From: Cellulomonas chitinilytica
GTDB lineage: Bacteria > Actinomycetota > Actinomycetes > Actinomycetales > Cellulomonadaceae
Reading direction: 5' to 3'
DNA: 64,000 nt
NCBI RefSeq assembly: GCF_016862675.1
Contig: NZ_BONK01000014.1
Span: 62,001-126,000, forward strand
In this document: piece by piece, positions 18,202 to 26,752 of the stretch
Layout of the letters: each line of letters begins with the position of its first letter
Position numbering within the stretch: position 1 is the stretch's first letter
Position numbers and translations under genes: made by a program
The notes under the pieces: model-generated
The model's database searches: none
What the model was told of the DNA's origin: nothing
What the model saw: the letters and a program-made list of their open reading frames with translations, nothing else

Positions 18202-18657
18202 GTGCTGCGGACCCGGGTCGTGCCGGCGCTCGCCGCGCTCGCCCTGGTCAGCGGCTGCGCGGTGGGCTCGTCGTCCGCGCCCACGTCCGACGCCGCCACG
18301 CTCGGCGGCGCGGTGGCGGAGGCGACGTCCGCGGTCGAGACGACCCGGCTCGCCGCCCGCCTGCTGCGCACCGACCGCGCCCCCGCCACGGTCGTCGACA
18401 CCGCGATCGACGACTCGGTGCACGTGCTGGCCGACGCGTCGTTCGCGATCAGCACCCTGGTGCCCGGCGGACCACGCGGCGCGGCCTGGCGCGACGAGGC
18501 CCTCGACGCGGTCAGCGAGGCGACCGTCGCGGTGACCCGGGCCCGCGACTGGGCGAACGGCGTCGGCGACGGGGCCCGCGTGCGCGGCGACCTCGACGCG
18601 AGCGCGCAGCGGCTCGACGACCTCGGCAGCGAGCTCGACGCGGCGGCGGGCCGATGA
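18202..18657 (+). CDS. Small predicted lipoprotein upstream of Nramp-like gene
   Basis: 151 residues. The N-terminus has two arginine-class residues, a short hydrophobic stretch and a lipobox LVSGC with the acylated cysteine at about residue 19. The mature part is Ala/Asp-rich and mainly helical, with heptad-like stretches (AEATSAVETTRLAARLL and near the C-terminus), and I recognise no domain. The stop overlaps the next start (ATGA), so it is made together with the Nramp-like transporter and may be an extracytoplasmic accessory protein. The GTG start at 18202 has only a weak AGGA upstream. Confidence 0.75.
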   Translation: MLRTRVVPALAALALVSGCAVGSSSAPTSDAATLGGAVAEATSAVETTRLAARLLRTDRAPATVVDTAIDDSVHVLADASFAISTLVPGGPRGAAWRDEALDAVSEATVAVTRARDWANGVGDGARVRGDLDASAQRLDDLGSELDAAAGR

Positions 18658-19883
18658 AGCGGCTGCTCGGCGTCGCGCTCGGCATCCTCACCGCCATCGG
18701 CGGGTTCCTCGACATCGGGGACCTCGTCACGAACGCCGTCGTCGGGTCCCGGTTCGGCCTGACGCTCGCGTGGGTCGTGCTCGTCGGGGTCGTCGGGATC
18801 TGCCTGTTCGCCCAGATGTCCGGGCGGGTCGCGGCCGTGAGCGGGCGGGCGACGTTCGAGATCATCCGCGAGCGGCTGGGCCCCCGGACGGCCGGCGCGA
18901 ACCTCGTCGCGTCGTTCCTCATCAACCTGCTCACGCTCACCGCCGAGGTCGGCGGCATCGCCCTGGCCCTGCAGCTCGCCAGCAGCGTCGAGCCGCGGCT
19001 GTGGATCCCCGTCGCCGGGCTCGCCGTGTGGCTCGTCATCTGGCGCACGAAGTTCTCGGTCATGGAGAACGTCACCGGCCTGCTCGGGCTGACGCTCGTG
19101 GTGTTCGCCGTCGCCGTGTTCCTGCTCGGCCCGGACTGGGCTTCTCTCGGCTCGCAGGCGCTGTCTCCCACCGTGCCGGCCGAGGAGGGGGCGGCGTCGT
19201 ACTGGTACTACGCGATCGCCCTGTTCGGCGCCGCGATGACGCCGTACGAGGTGTTCTTCTTCTCGTCCGGCGCCCGCGAGGAGAGGTGGACCGCGAAGGA
19301 CATCGCCGAGTCGCGGATCAACGTCCTCGTCGGGTTCCCGTTCGGCGGGGTGCTGTCCGTGGCCATCGCCGCCTGCGCCGCGATCGTCTTCCTGCCGCAG
19401 GCGATCGAGGTGTCCTCGCTGTCGCAGATCGTGCTGCCCGTCGCGCTCGCGGGCGGCAAGCTCGCGCTGGCCGTCGTCATCGTCGGGATCGTCGCCGCCA
19501 CGTTCGGCGCCGCCCTCGAGACCGGCCTGTCCAGCGGCTACACGCTCGCCCAGTTCTTCGGCTGGTCGTGGGGCAAGTTCCGCCGCCCCGCGCAGGCGGC
19601 CCGCTTCCACCTCACGATGATCGTCGCGATGCTGGTGGCCGTGGGCGTGCTCATGACGAGCGTGGACCCCATCCGGGTCACCGAGTTCTCCGTCGTGTTC
19701 TCCGCGATCGCCCTGCCGCTGACCTACCTGCCGATCCTCCTGGTGGCGAACGACCCGGAGTACATGGGCGAGCACGTCAACGGCCGGGCGACGAACGCGC
19801 TCGCGCTCGTGTACCTCGTCGTCATCGTCGTCGCGTCGCTCGCGGCGATCCCGCTGATGATCGTGACGGGAGCCGGTTCATGA
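18654..19883 (+). CDS. Nramp-related metal transporter with altered metal-site motifs
   Basis: 409-residue integral membrane protein with about eleven segments and an overall Nramp (MntH) pattern. In classical Nramp proteins, TM1 carries DPGN and TM6 carries MPH, and together they bind Mn2+ or Fe2+. Here TM1 reads D20-I-G-D23 and TM6 reads M195-T-P-Y-E199. Aligned on the proline, Thr replaces Met, Tyr replaces His, and an extra acid replaces the Asn of TM1. Similar Met losses are known in Nramp relatives that carry Mg2+ or Al3+. The N-terminus is short and TM1 starts almost at once. It is coupled by ATGA overlaps on both sides. Substrate unknown; a harder cation is inferred. Confidence 0.8.
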   Translation: MKRLLGVALGILTAIGGFLDIGDLVTNAVVGSRFGLTLAWVVLVGVVGICLFAQMSGRVAAVSGRATFEIIRERLGPRTAGANLVASFLINLLTLTAEVGGIALALQLASSVEPRLWIPVAGLAVWLVIWRTKFSVMENVTGLLGLTLVVFAVAVFLLGPDWASLGSQALSPTVPAEEGAASYWYYAIALFGAAMTPYEVFFFSSGAREERWTAKDIAESRINVLVGFPFGGVLSVAIAACAAIVFLPQAIEVSSLSQIVLPVALAGGKLALAVVIVGIVAATFGAALETGLSSGYTLAQFFGWSWGKFRRPAQAARFHLTMIVAMLVAVGVLMTSVDPIRVTEFSVVFSAIALPLTYLPILLVANDPEYMGEHVNGRATNALALVYLVVIVVASLAAIPLMIVTGAGS

Positions 19884-20314
19884 GCCCGCGCCTGCGCCGG
19901 TCCACCCGGCCCTTCCCGCCCGACGAGACGCTGCCCGAGCCCGTGCGGCCGGCCGGCCTCGTGCTCGACGCCCGCCTGCACCTGCTCGACCGGCAGACCC
20001 TCGACGTCGACGACGTCCCTGTCGCGACGGTCGACGACCTGGAGATCGGGCCGCCGGGGTCCTCGCTGCTGGCCGGGACCGACTCGGTGTTCGTCACCGC
20101 CCTGCTGTCCGGCCCCGTGCTCGCCACCCGGATCTTCGGCGGCCGGCCACCCGCGTCCCGGCTGCACCGCATCGACTGGCGGCACGTCACCGACGTCGGC
20201 ACCACCGTGCGGCTGGGCGTGCACGGCGACTCGCTCGACGTGCTGTGGGTCGAGCGCTGGGTCCGCGACCACGTGATCGGACGCATCCCCGGAGGCCGCC
20301 ATGATCCTGGGTGA
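19880..20314 (+). CDS. PRC-barrel-like protein in Nramp operon (first)
   Basis: 144-residue soluble protein. After about 25 Pro/Arg-rich residues it shows PRC-barrel-like strands: LVLDARLHLLDRQTLDVDDV, then VATVDDLEI, and a helix around ILWVERWVRDHVI-type residues near the C-terminus. In many actinobacteria such PRC modules are fused to or encoded with Mg2+/Nramp-type transporters. The start overlaps the transporter stop (ATGA), and its end overlaps the next gene by 14 bases. Role inferred: cytosolic regulatory or assembly partner of the transporter. Confidence 0.7.
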   Translation: MSPRLRRSTRPFPPDETLPEPVRPAGLVLDARLHLLDRQTLDVDDVPVATVDDLEIGPPGSSLLAGTDSVFVTALLSGPVLATRIFGGRPPASRLHRIDWRHVTDVGTTVRLGVHGDSLDVLWVERWVRDHVIGRIPGGRHDPG

Positions 20315-20654
20315 CCTCCTCGACGCCCCCGTCGTCGACTCCTCCGGGCGGGTGCTCGGGTTCGTCGTCGACGTGCGGCTCGTGCTCGACGGGCCGGTGG
20401 ACGGGCTGCTCGCCGCGCCGCGCGTGCACGGGCTGCTCGTGAGCCCGCGGACCGGGACGTCGTTCCTCGGGTACGAACGCACCGGCCTGGACGCGCCGGC
20501 GCTGCTCGCCCGGTTCCTGCGGTGGCGGCACCGGGGGTCGTTCCTCGTGCACTGGACCGACGTCGAGGTGGCGTCGGCCGACGGGGTGCGGCTCGCCGAC
20601 GGGTACCGGAGGTGGTCGCCGGCGATCCCCGGTGTCGCGCACCAGCGACCGTGA
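20301..20654 (+). CDS. PRC-barrel domain protein in Nramp operon (second)
   Basis: 117 residues. The opening ILGDLLDAPVVDSSGRVLGF and VVDVRLVLDG are textbook PRC-barrel strands (about residues 2-31). The later part has a conserved RFLRWRHRG patch. It has no membrane segment. It is the fourth gene of the coupled lipoprotein/transporter/PRC/PRC unit and ends just before a hairpin. Family call is good; function is inferred from neighbours. Confidence 0.78.
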   Translation: MILGDLLDAPVVDSSGRVLGFVVDVRLVLDGPVDGLLAAPRVHGLLVSPRTGTSFLGYERTGLDAPALLARFLRWRHRGSFLVHWTDVEVASADGVRLADGYRRWSPAIPGVAHQRP

Positions 20655-20657
20655 CGT

Positions 20658-20674
20658 GGCGGTCGGCGACCGCC
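20658..20674. terminator. Small hairpin between convergent PRC and serine hydrolase genes
   Basis: GGCGGTC-ggc-GACCGCC, a perfect 7-bp stem with a 3-base loop, immediately after the PRC stop at 20654. It may end transcription of the transporter operon. Confidence 0.4.
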
Positions 20675-20721
20675 GGGTGGCCGCGACCCACGCCAGCGCG
20701 CGGGCCGCGGCCGCCCCTGGC

Positions 20722-21924
20722 TCAGGAGCAGAGGACCGCGTCGACCGCCGCGTTGATCCGCCGGACGGCCGCCTCGGGGTCCTCCATCGCGGCCGGCAGC
20801 GCGGTGACCGCCACGGTCACGGACCGCCCGTCGGGCCCGACGCCGCCGCCCGTCTCGTAGCCCGGGATGCTCCCGCCGTGCCCCCACGCGACCCCGCCGC
20901 AGCTCAGGTCGGTGCTGAGGAGGCCGAGCCCGTACTTCCAGCCGAACTCGGGCAGGGCGTCGACGGTGTCCTGCATCTCCGCGAGCAGCGCGGGCGGCAG
21001 GAGCCGGCCGCCGAGCAGCGCGACGAAGAACGCGTTGAGGTCGCTCGGGGTCGACACGATGTCCCCGGCCGCCCACGCGAACGACGGGTCGAGCGCGGTC
21101 CACTCGACGAGCTCGCCGCCGGGCGTGGTCGCGTGGTAGCCGAGCGGGTGCCGCCCGCGGATCTGCTCCTCGCCGCGGTCCGGGATGTAGGTGTCACGCA
21201 GGTGGAGCGGCTCGATGACCCGGTCGGTGATGACCTCGGCGAGCGGCCGGTGGGTGACGTGCTGCACGATCAGGCCCGCGATGACGTAGTTGGTGTTGCT
21301 GTACGACCACTCGGCCCCGGCCGGCTTGCCCGGCATCGTGAGCGCCAGGTCGAGGAGCTCGCGGGGCTCGACGTACTGGTGGCGGGTCGCGGCGAAGTCC
21401 ATCGCCGCGGTGTAGTTCGGCACGCCGCTGGTGTGCTGCATGACCTGCCGGACGGTGATGGCGTTGCCGTCGACGCCGTCGCCGTGCACGAGGCCGGGCA
21501 GGTACGTCTCGACGCTCGCGTCGAGGTCGACGGCCCCCTCGTCGACGAGCTGGAGGAGCGCGACGGCGAGGAACGTCTTGCTGTTGCTGCCGATGCGCAC
21601 CTGCCCGTCGAGCGGCACCCGGGCGCCCGTCGCGAGGTCGCCGACACCCGACCGGTAGTCGCGGCTGCGGCCGCGGGCGTCCTGGTAGGTCGCGAGGGCG
21701 CCGGGGAACCCGACGTCCTGGACGAGCGCGTCGAGCTGGGTCTGGACGACGTCCCGCGTGCCGCCGGGCGACGGTCGGCCGTTCGCGGTCGCCGGACCGG
21801 CGACGAGGGCCCCGGTGACCCCGACGGCGCACAGGCCGGCCAGGATCGTGGCCCCTCGGACCCGGCGGCGCCGCGACGAGGTCGTCGTCGGGACGGTGGT
21901 GGTGGTGGGCGTGCTGTCGCTCAT
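20722..21924 (-). CDS. Serine hydrolase, beta-lactamase/DD-peptidase fold (class C-like)
   Basis: 400-residue exported enzyme. It has a Thr-rich N-terminus, an arginine patch and a membrane/signal segment (about 24-48). The active-site motifs are SNSK (S113, K116), YSN (about 209-211) and HGG (about 340-342), matching the S12 beta-lactamase/D-Ala-D-Ala carboxypeptidase family. It may act on cell-wall peptides or esters; resistance to beta-lactams cannot be assumed. ATG at 21924 with GAGGAG upstream. Confidence 0.92.
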   Translation of the reverse strand: MSDSTPTTTTVPTTTSSRRRRVRGATILAGLCAVGVTGALVAGPATANGRPSPGGTRDVVQTQLDALVQDVGFPGALATYQDARGRSRDYRSGVGDLATGARVPLDGQVRIGSNSKTFLAVALLQLVDEGAVDLDASVETYLPGLVHGDGVDGNAITVRQVMQHTSGVPNYTAAMDFAATRHQYVEPRELLDLALTMPGKPAGAEWSYSNTNYVIAGLIVQHVTHRPLAEVITDRVIEPLHLRDTYIPDRGEEQIRGRHPLGYHATTPGGELVEWTALDPSFAWAAGDIVSTPSDLNAFFVALLGGRLLPPALLAEMQDTVDALPEFGWKYGLGLLSTDLSCGGVAWGHGGSIPGYETGGGVGPDGRSVTVAVTALPAAMEDPEAAVRRINAAVDAVLCS

Positions 21925-22064
21925 GAGATCTCCTCTGCTCCCCCTGCGTGGCAGGTCGGACTCGGTGATCCCAGCCTCCGGGCGGCCGCGTGCCCGCGAC
22001 CATCCGGTGACCCCGTCAAGTCGTCGTCGGGGTAACCCCCGACCGCGCGCGGTCGGACGCGCGG

Positions 22065-22616
22065 TCAGAACAGCGTGCCCGCACCCCCGACGGGTGCCCG
22101 CTCGAGCTCCAGCAGGAACCGCTTGCGCTCGACGCCCGCCGCGAACCCGGTGAGCGACCCGTCCGCCCCGATGACGCGGTGGCACGGCACGACGATCGCG
22201 ATCTTGTTGGCCCCGTTCGCGGCGCCGACGGCCCGGGACGACGTGCGCGGGTCGAGGCCGATCTCGGCGGCCAGCTCCCCGTAGGACCACGTCGTGCCGT
22301 ACGGGATCCGCAGCAGCCCCCGCCAGACGCGCTTCTGGAAGTCCGAGCCGACCAGGTGCAACGGCAGGTCGAAGACCGTGCGCGTGCCCGCCAGGTACTC
22401 GGTGAGCTGCCGTGCGGCGTCGGCGAGCGACGCGTCGTCGCGCTCCCCGAGCCGACCGTCGGCCGGGTGGTTGCGCGGCCGCGTCGACGGCAGGAGCAGC
22501 GCGGACAGGGCGCCGCCGGTGCCGACGAGCGTGATCGGGCCCATCGCCGACTCGACCACCGTGTGCGTCACGGTGCCCGTGCGCACCTCCGCCTCCGCCG
22601 CCGTCATGACCGACAT
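22065..22616 (-). CDS. ogt: Methylated-DNA--protein-cysteine methyltransferase
   Basis: 183-residue repair protein that takes the alkyl group from O6-alkylguanine onto its own cysteine. The active site PCHRVI, the RAVGAANGAN helix before it and the HTH segment YGTTWSYGELA are all present. No Ada-type N-terminal domain is present. Three close in-frame ATGs exist (22637, 22616, 22607); I take 22616, with purine-rich GGGAAG just upstream, but the choice is uncertain. AlkA, another alkylation-repair enzyme, lies 7 kb away. Confidence 0.92.
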   Translation of the reverse strand: MSVMTAAEAEVRTGTVTHTVVESAMGPITLVGTGGALSALLLPSTRPRNHPADGRLGERDDASLADAARQLTEYLAGTRTVFDLPLHLVGSDFQKRVWRGLLRIPYGTTWSYGELAAEIGLDPRTSSRAVGAANGANKIAIVVPCHRVIGADGSLTGFAAGVERKRFLLELERAPVGGAGTLF

Positions 22617-22800
22617 CTTCCCGCTCCCCTCCGACATCCCGGCACACCTTCCACGAGGGAGACGCCCGGCACCGGTGGGACGTGAGGTGGGCACGTCGTA
22701 TCAGCGTGGACCTGCGGGCTTCCTTACTCCGGGAAGTCCCCCGGCACCGACGCGGCTAGCATCGCGGTGACGGGGCTCTCGCAACGACGAGGGGGACGTG

Positions 22801-24843
22801 ATGGCGGATCGCATCTGCAGCGTGTGCGGTGCGTCGAACCCGCCCGATGCCGCGTTCTGCCGCGTCTGCGACACGTACTTCGACTGGGACGGCACCGGCG
22901 ACGCCCCGAAGCACGACCCCACGGCGACGACAGGCCCGACCGCAGGCCCGACGACAGGCCCGACGACCGGCCCGACGACCGGCCCGACGACGGGCCCGGT
23001 GGACGGCCCCGGGACCGGCGCCGCCGGCAGCTCGGCCACCGGGACGACGACGGCCCCCACGACCGGTCCGACCGCCGAGCAGCCCACGGGCGAGGAGCCC
23101 ACCCCGGCGCCCCGCAAGGAGCCGCGCGCGGCCGTGCCGGTCGCCCTCCTCGACCGGACCGAGGTCGTCGTCACCCCGCAGGCACCCGGGTCCCTCGCGA
23201 TGGTGCTGAAGAACGCCTCCGACATCGTCGACGGCATCGTCGTGCACCCGGCGGCACCGCCGCCGTGGCTCGTGATGACGCAGGAGGACGCCAACCTCAT
23301 GCCCGGCGAGACGCGGACCGTCCAGGTGACGTTCGCGACGCGCCCGGGCGTGCTGGTCGTCGCCCAGGAGCTCGACGTCGTGCTGGTGGTCCGGTCGTCC
23401 ATCGACCCGTCGAAGCTCGTCGAGGTGTCGGTGCGGCTGACGGTGCCGCGCCTCGGGCCGCCGCCGACGCTCACTCCCCGACCGACGCTCGTGCACGTCA
23501 ACGACACCGGCGAGGGCCAGTTCACGCTCGCGTTCGACAACCGGGCCGCGAACTACCCCCGGCACTACAGCCTGTCCGGGCACGACCCGGAGGACGTCGT
23601 CCGCGTCGGCTTCCTGCCGCCCGCGGTCGACGTGCCCGCGGGCAGCACCGTCGAGACCACCGTGCGGTTCACCGCGCCCGAGCCGGAGCCCGGCCAGGAG
23701 GTCAGCCGTCAGGTGACGATCACCGCCACGTCGGACGACGGGCAGGTCACGGCGAGCGTCACGATCACGCAGCGGACCGCGGCACCGCCGGAGCGGCGCC
23801 CCGTCGTCGTCCGGCTGGAGCCGAGCCACCTGCAGGCGACCGGCGACGGGACCGTGGCGTTCGACGTGGTCATCGACAACCGGGCGAGCGACGTCGGGGT
23901 GGCCCTGGACCTGAGCGCGCGCGACCCGCAGCGGCTCGTGTCGTTCTCGTTCGGCGAGAACCGGCTCGTCGTCGGGCCGCACCGGGTGACGACCGTCCAC
24001 GCGCTGCTGCGCACGGCCGCACCGCCGCCGGGCACGACCCAGACCAGGCAGTTCACCGTCGTGGCGAACGACGGCGAGGGGGAGGTCGAGGCGCCGGGCA
24101 CCCTCGAGGTCACCTCGCGGGCGGCGCCGATCACCACGGCACGCCTGCGGGTCGAGCCGTCGACCCTGGCGACGCAGGAGCGGCACGGCGTGTTCGGGGT
24201 GCACGTCGACAACCGGCTCGGCGGCGACGTCCTGCGGGTGCGGCTCACCGGTAACGACGAGTTCGGCCGCGCGCGCCTCACGTTCACCCCTCCCGAGGTC
24301 GCCGTCCCGGCCGGGCAGGTCGCCACCGTGCGGCTCGCCGTGGACAGCGAGCCGCCGCCCGGGGGCACCACGTCGTCCCGGCACCTGCGGATCACCGCGA
24401 GCGACGGGACCGCCGCGGTCGAGGCGGAGGCGACGCTCACCCAGACGTCCGCCGACCGCCGGCCCGTCGCGAAGCGGTGGCTCGTGGTGCTCGGGTCGCT
24501 GCTCGCGATGTTCGGGGCGGTGCTGCCGTGGCTCGGCACGATGATCGACCCGAACAGCGTCGTCGCCGTGGCGACCAGCGCCGCCGAGGGCAACGAGGAC
24601 GCGATCGCACCGGCGGCCGCCATCGCGTCCACCGTGCTCGTGCTGCTGCTCGGGATCGCGATGCTCTTCGGGCTGAACAGCTCGACGGGCCGCGGCATCC
24701 GCTTCGCCGCCGTGCTGATGATCCTCGTCGCGGTCGCCGCCGCCGTGGCCGGCGCACCGGCCACCGGGCTGGTGCTCGTCGTCGTCGGCGCCGTGCTCGG
24801 GTTCATCGGCGGCGTCCTCGCCCGCTCCGCCCGACGCACGTGA
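22801..24843 (+). CDS. Zinc-ribbon membrane protein with tandem Ig-like segments
   Basis: 680-residue protein of unknown function. It starts with a zinc ribbon (CSVC at 6-9 and CRVC at 20-23), followed by a Thr/Gly/Pro linker with TGPT repeats (about 42-70). Then come about four segments of roughly 110-120 residues that resemble Ig-like/NPCBM-associated modules. Each has a motif of the type F-V-DNRA or VDNR, and a closing strand like QVTITATSDDG or QFTVVANDGEGE. Four C-terminal membrane helices follow (about 560-680). No signal peptide is present, so the zinc ribbon and repeats are probably cytoplasmic. ATG at 22801 behind GAGGGGG. Confidence 0.75.
   Translation: MADRICSVCGASNPPDAAFCRVCDTYFDWDGTGDAPKHDPTATTGPTAGPTTGPTTGPTTGPTTGPVDGPGTGAAGSSATGTTTAPTTGPTAEQPTGEEPTPAPRKEPRAAVPVALLDRTEVVVTPQAPGSLAMVLKNASDIVDGIVVHPAAPPPWLVMTQEDANLMPGETRTVQVTFATRPGVLVVAQELDVVLVVRSSIDPSKLVEVSVRLTVPRLGPPPTLTPRPTLVHVNDTGEGQFTLAFDNRAANYPRHYSLSGHDPEDVVRVGFLPPAVDVPAGSTVETTVRFTAPEPEPGQEVSRQVTITATSDDGQVTASVTITQRTAAPPERRPVVVRLEPSHLQATGDGTVAFDVVIDNRASDVGVALDLSARDPQRLVSFSFGENRLVVGPHRVTTVHALLRTAAPPPGTTQTRQFTVVANDGEGEVEAPGTLEVTSRAAPITTARLRVEPSTLATQERHGVFGVHVDNRLGGDVLRVRLTGNDEFGRARLTFTPPEVAVPAGQVATVRLAVDSEPPPGGTTSSRHLRITASDGTAAVEAEATLTQTSADRRPVAKRWLVVLGSLLAMFGAVLPWLGTMIDPNSVVAVATSAAEGNEDAIAPAAAIASTVLVLLLGIAMLFGLNSSTGRGIRFAAVLMILVAVAAAVAGAPATGLVLVVVGAVLGFIGGVLARSARRT
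22930..23001 (+). repeat. 12-bp tandem repeat coding TGPT
   Basis: Six near-identical 12-bp units of the form AC(A/C)GGCCCGACG inside the zinc-ribbon gene. They encode a Thr-Gly-Pro linker. The first two units differ most, and the last one diverges at the 3' end. Such repeats can change length by slippage without breaking the frame. Confidence 0.9.
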
Positions 24844-24846
24844 CAC

Positions 24847-24876
24847 CTCGCTCGTCGACGGACCTCGTCGAGCGAG
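24847..24876 (+). terminator. Hairpin after zinc-ribbon gene
   Basis: CTCGCTCG and CGAGCGAG pair as a perfect 8-bp stem around a 14-base loop, starting three bases after the stop at 24843. It probably separates this gene from the APC permease downstream. Confidence 0.5.
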
Positions 24877-24916
24877 CCGACCCGCGGCACCACCGGCAGC
24901 ACGCGAGGGGAACCCC

Positions 24917-26230
24917 ATGTCCGACCCGGCTCCGACGACGAGTGCGCGACTGACGGTCCGCGGCGCGGTGGTGCTGGGGGTCGGCGCCATGGTCGGCGCG
25001 GGCATCTTCGCGCTGCTCGGCCAGGCCGGCGCGATCGCCGGCTCGGCGGTGTGGGTCTCGTTCCTGCTGGCCGGCGCGATGTCGAGCGCGCTCGGGTACA
25101 CGCTGGTGCGGTTCGCGATGCGCTGGCCCTCCTCCGGCGGGCTCATCGTGTACCTGCAACAGGGGTACCGCAGCCGCCGGCTCGTCGGGGTCGCCGCGTG
25201 GCTCGGGTACCTCACGTCGATCGTGGTGGTGGGTGCGATGGTCGCCGCGTCGTTCGGCGACTACGCGGCCGCCGTCATCGCCGACGGTCCGGCAGGCGGC
25301 TGGCTGTCGAAGGTGTGCGCCGTGGTCCTCGTCGTCCTCGGTGCGTGGCTGACGGTGTCGGGGCCGCGACTCGTCGACCGCGTGCAGTCGCTCGTCGTCG
25401 GGCTGCTGCTGGCCGTCTTCGCGGTGTTCGTCGTCGGGACGCTGTCGCACGTCGACCCGTCGCTGCTCGCGCCGAGCACGTACCCGGGCGTGGACGACAT
25501 CGTGGCCAGCGTCGCCCTCACGTTCTTCGCGTACCTCGGCTTCGCGGTGATCTCGTTCGCGGGCGACGACCTGGCCGAGCCGCGGCGCGAGCTGCCCATC
25601 GCGATGTACGCGGCGCTCGGCATCACCACCGTCCTGTACGTCGCCGTGTCGCTGTCCGTGTTCGGCACCCTCCCCGTCGACGAGGTGGTCGCCGCCGGTC
25701 CGCGGGCGCTCGCCGTGGCCGCGGAGCCGGCGCTCGGGCACGCCGGGTACGTGATGATGACCGTCGCGGCGCTGCTCGCGACCGCGTCGAGCGTCGCCGC
25801 CGTGCTGTACGCGTCGCGCGCCCTGACGTCGACGCTGGCGACGTCGGGGATGTTCCCGCCGGCGTTCGGGTCGGGGACCCGGCTCGGGCGGCACGGCGGG
25901 CTGGTGATCACCGCCGGGCTGATGGTCGTGTTCGTGACGGTGCTCAGCGTCGGCGCGCTCGCGTCGGTCGGCAGCGCCGTGTCGCTGGCGGTGTTCGTGC
26001 TGGTGGCCGTGGCGGCGTTCCGCCTGCGGGCCGAGCTGCGCGCCTCGCCCCTGCTGGCCGGGCTGGCGGTCGCGGTGTCCGGTGTGGTGCTCGTGTGGTT
26101 CGTCGTCGACCTGTGGGTGTCGCAGCGGCGGTCGTTCTGGGCGATGGTCGCGCTCGTCGCGCTCGCCCTGGTCGTCGACGAGGCCTGGATCCGGCGTCGG
26201 CGCGCGGTCGCGGCGCGGACGCCCTCCTGA
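24917..26230 (+). CDS. APC superfamily amino acid permease
   Basis: 437-residue transporter with about twelve membrane segments. The first segment holds GVGAMVGAGIFALLG, the substrate-binding unwound helix motif of APC carriers. FFAYLGFAVISFAGDDLAEP near 203-222 matches the conserved TM6 region. The likely substrate is an amino acid or amine; the exact one is unclear. ATG at 24917 with GAGGGG upstream. The following gene is convergent. Confidence 0.9.
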   Translation: MSDPAPTTSARLTVRGAVVLGVGAMVGAGIFALLGQAGAIAGSAVWVSFLLAGAMSSALGYTLVRFAMRWPSSGGLIVYLQQGYRSRRLVGVAAWLGYLTSIVVVGAMVAASFGDYAAAVIADGPAGGWLSKVCAVVLVVLGAWLTVSGPRLVDRVQSLVVGLLLAVFAVFVVGTLSHVDPSLLAPSTYPGVDDIVASVALTFFAYLGFAVISFAGDDLAEPRRELPIAMYAALGITTVLYVAVSLSVFGTLPVDEVVAAGPRALAVAAEPALGHAGYVMMTVAALLATASSVAAVLYASRALTSTLATSGMFPPAFGSGTRLGRHGGLVITAGLMVVFVTVLSVGALASVGSAVSLAVFVLVAVAAFRLRAELRASPLLAGLAVAVSGVVLVWFVVDLWVSQRRSFWAMVALVALALVVDEAWIRRRRAVAARTPS

Positions 26231-26254
26231 CGTCGGTCCTGTCGGCCTGGCCCG

Positions 26255-26521
26255 TCAGCGGGTCGGCGCGAAGGTGGCGACGACGAGCAGCAGCACCACG
26301 GTCGCGGACGCGACGATCGCCGCCCACAGGAACGCCTGCACGGCGAGCTCGTGGGCGCGGCGCAGCCGCCACAGCGACGTGCCGAGGAGGAACGGCGCGA
26401 CGACCCCGGCCAGCGGCGCCCAGAACGCGATCGTGGCGCACAGCACCGTGGCGACGACGAGGGTGGCGGCCCACGCGAGGTCGTGGTCGACGGTGCGGAC
26501 AGGTGTCCCGTAGATGGCCAT
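26255..26521 (-). CDS. Small membrane protein of unknown function
   Basis: 88 residues with three hydrophobic stretches (about 13-32, 34-50 and 62-84) and a central basic patch RLRRAHEL. I recognise no family. ATG at 26521 has AGGGGA seven bases upstream, which supports translation; a GTG six bases earlier is less likely. Confidence 0.6.
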   Translation of the reverse strand: MAIYGTPVRTVDHDLAWAATLVVATVLCATIAFWAPLAGVVAPFLLGTSLWRLRRAHELAVQAFLWAAIVASATVVLLLVVATFAPTR

Positions 26522-26752
26522 GGGCACTCCCCTTCGAGCGTCGCGGGCCTGGAGGTCGTCCCGTGCTCCCTGACGGGAGGCGGGCTCTGCGGCTGGGGAT
26601 TCGGCTGCGGTCTTCGCCTGAGGCGTGCGGCGGGCGGTGGCCCACGCGAGTCATGTGGTCAAGACGTCGGTGTCATGTCCGGTCTGTCCGTCGTGTGCTC
26701 GGAGATTACGCGCGTCCGGCGGCAGCGTCAACGCGTCGGCCCGGTCAACCAG

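Noticed and set aside
20722..21924. Serine hydrolase as an antibiotic-resistance beta-lactamase
   Set aside because: SxxK, YSN and HGG motifs are shared with DD-peptidases and esterases; nothing in the sequence shows lactam hydrolysis.
22930..23001. Regular repeats as a possible CRISPR array
   Set aside because: Units are 12 bp, without spacers, and lie in frame inside a coding gene.
26522..26752. Possible gene or regulatory element in the 231-base gap before the kinase-like gene end
   Set aside because: No frame has credible codon use or a ribosome site. Short direct repeats (AGTCACAG twice near the stop at 26753) are too brief to interpret.
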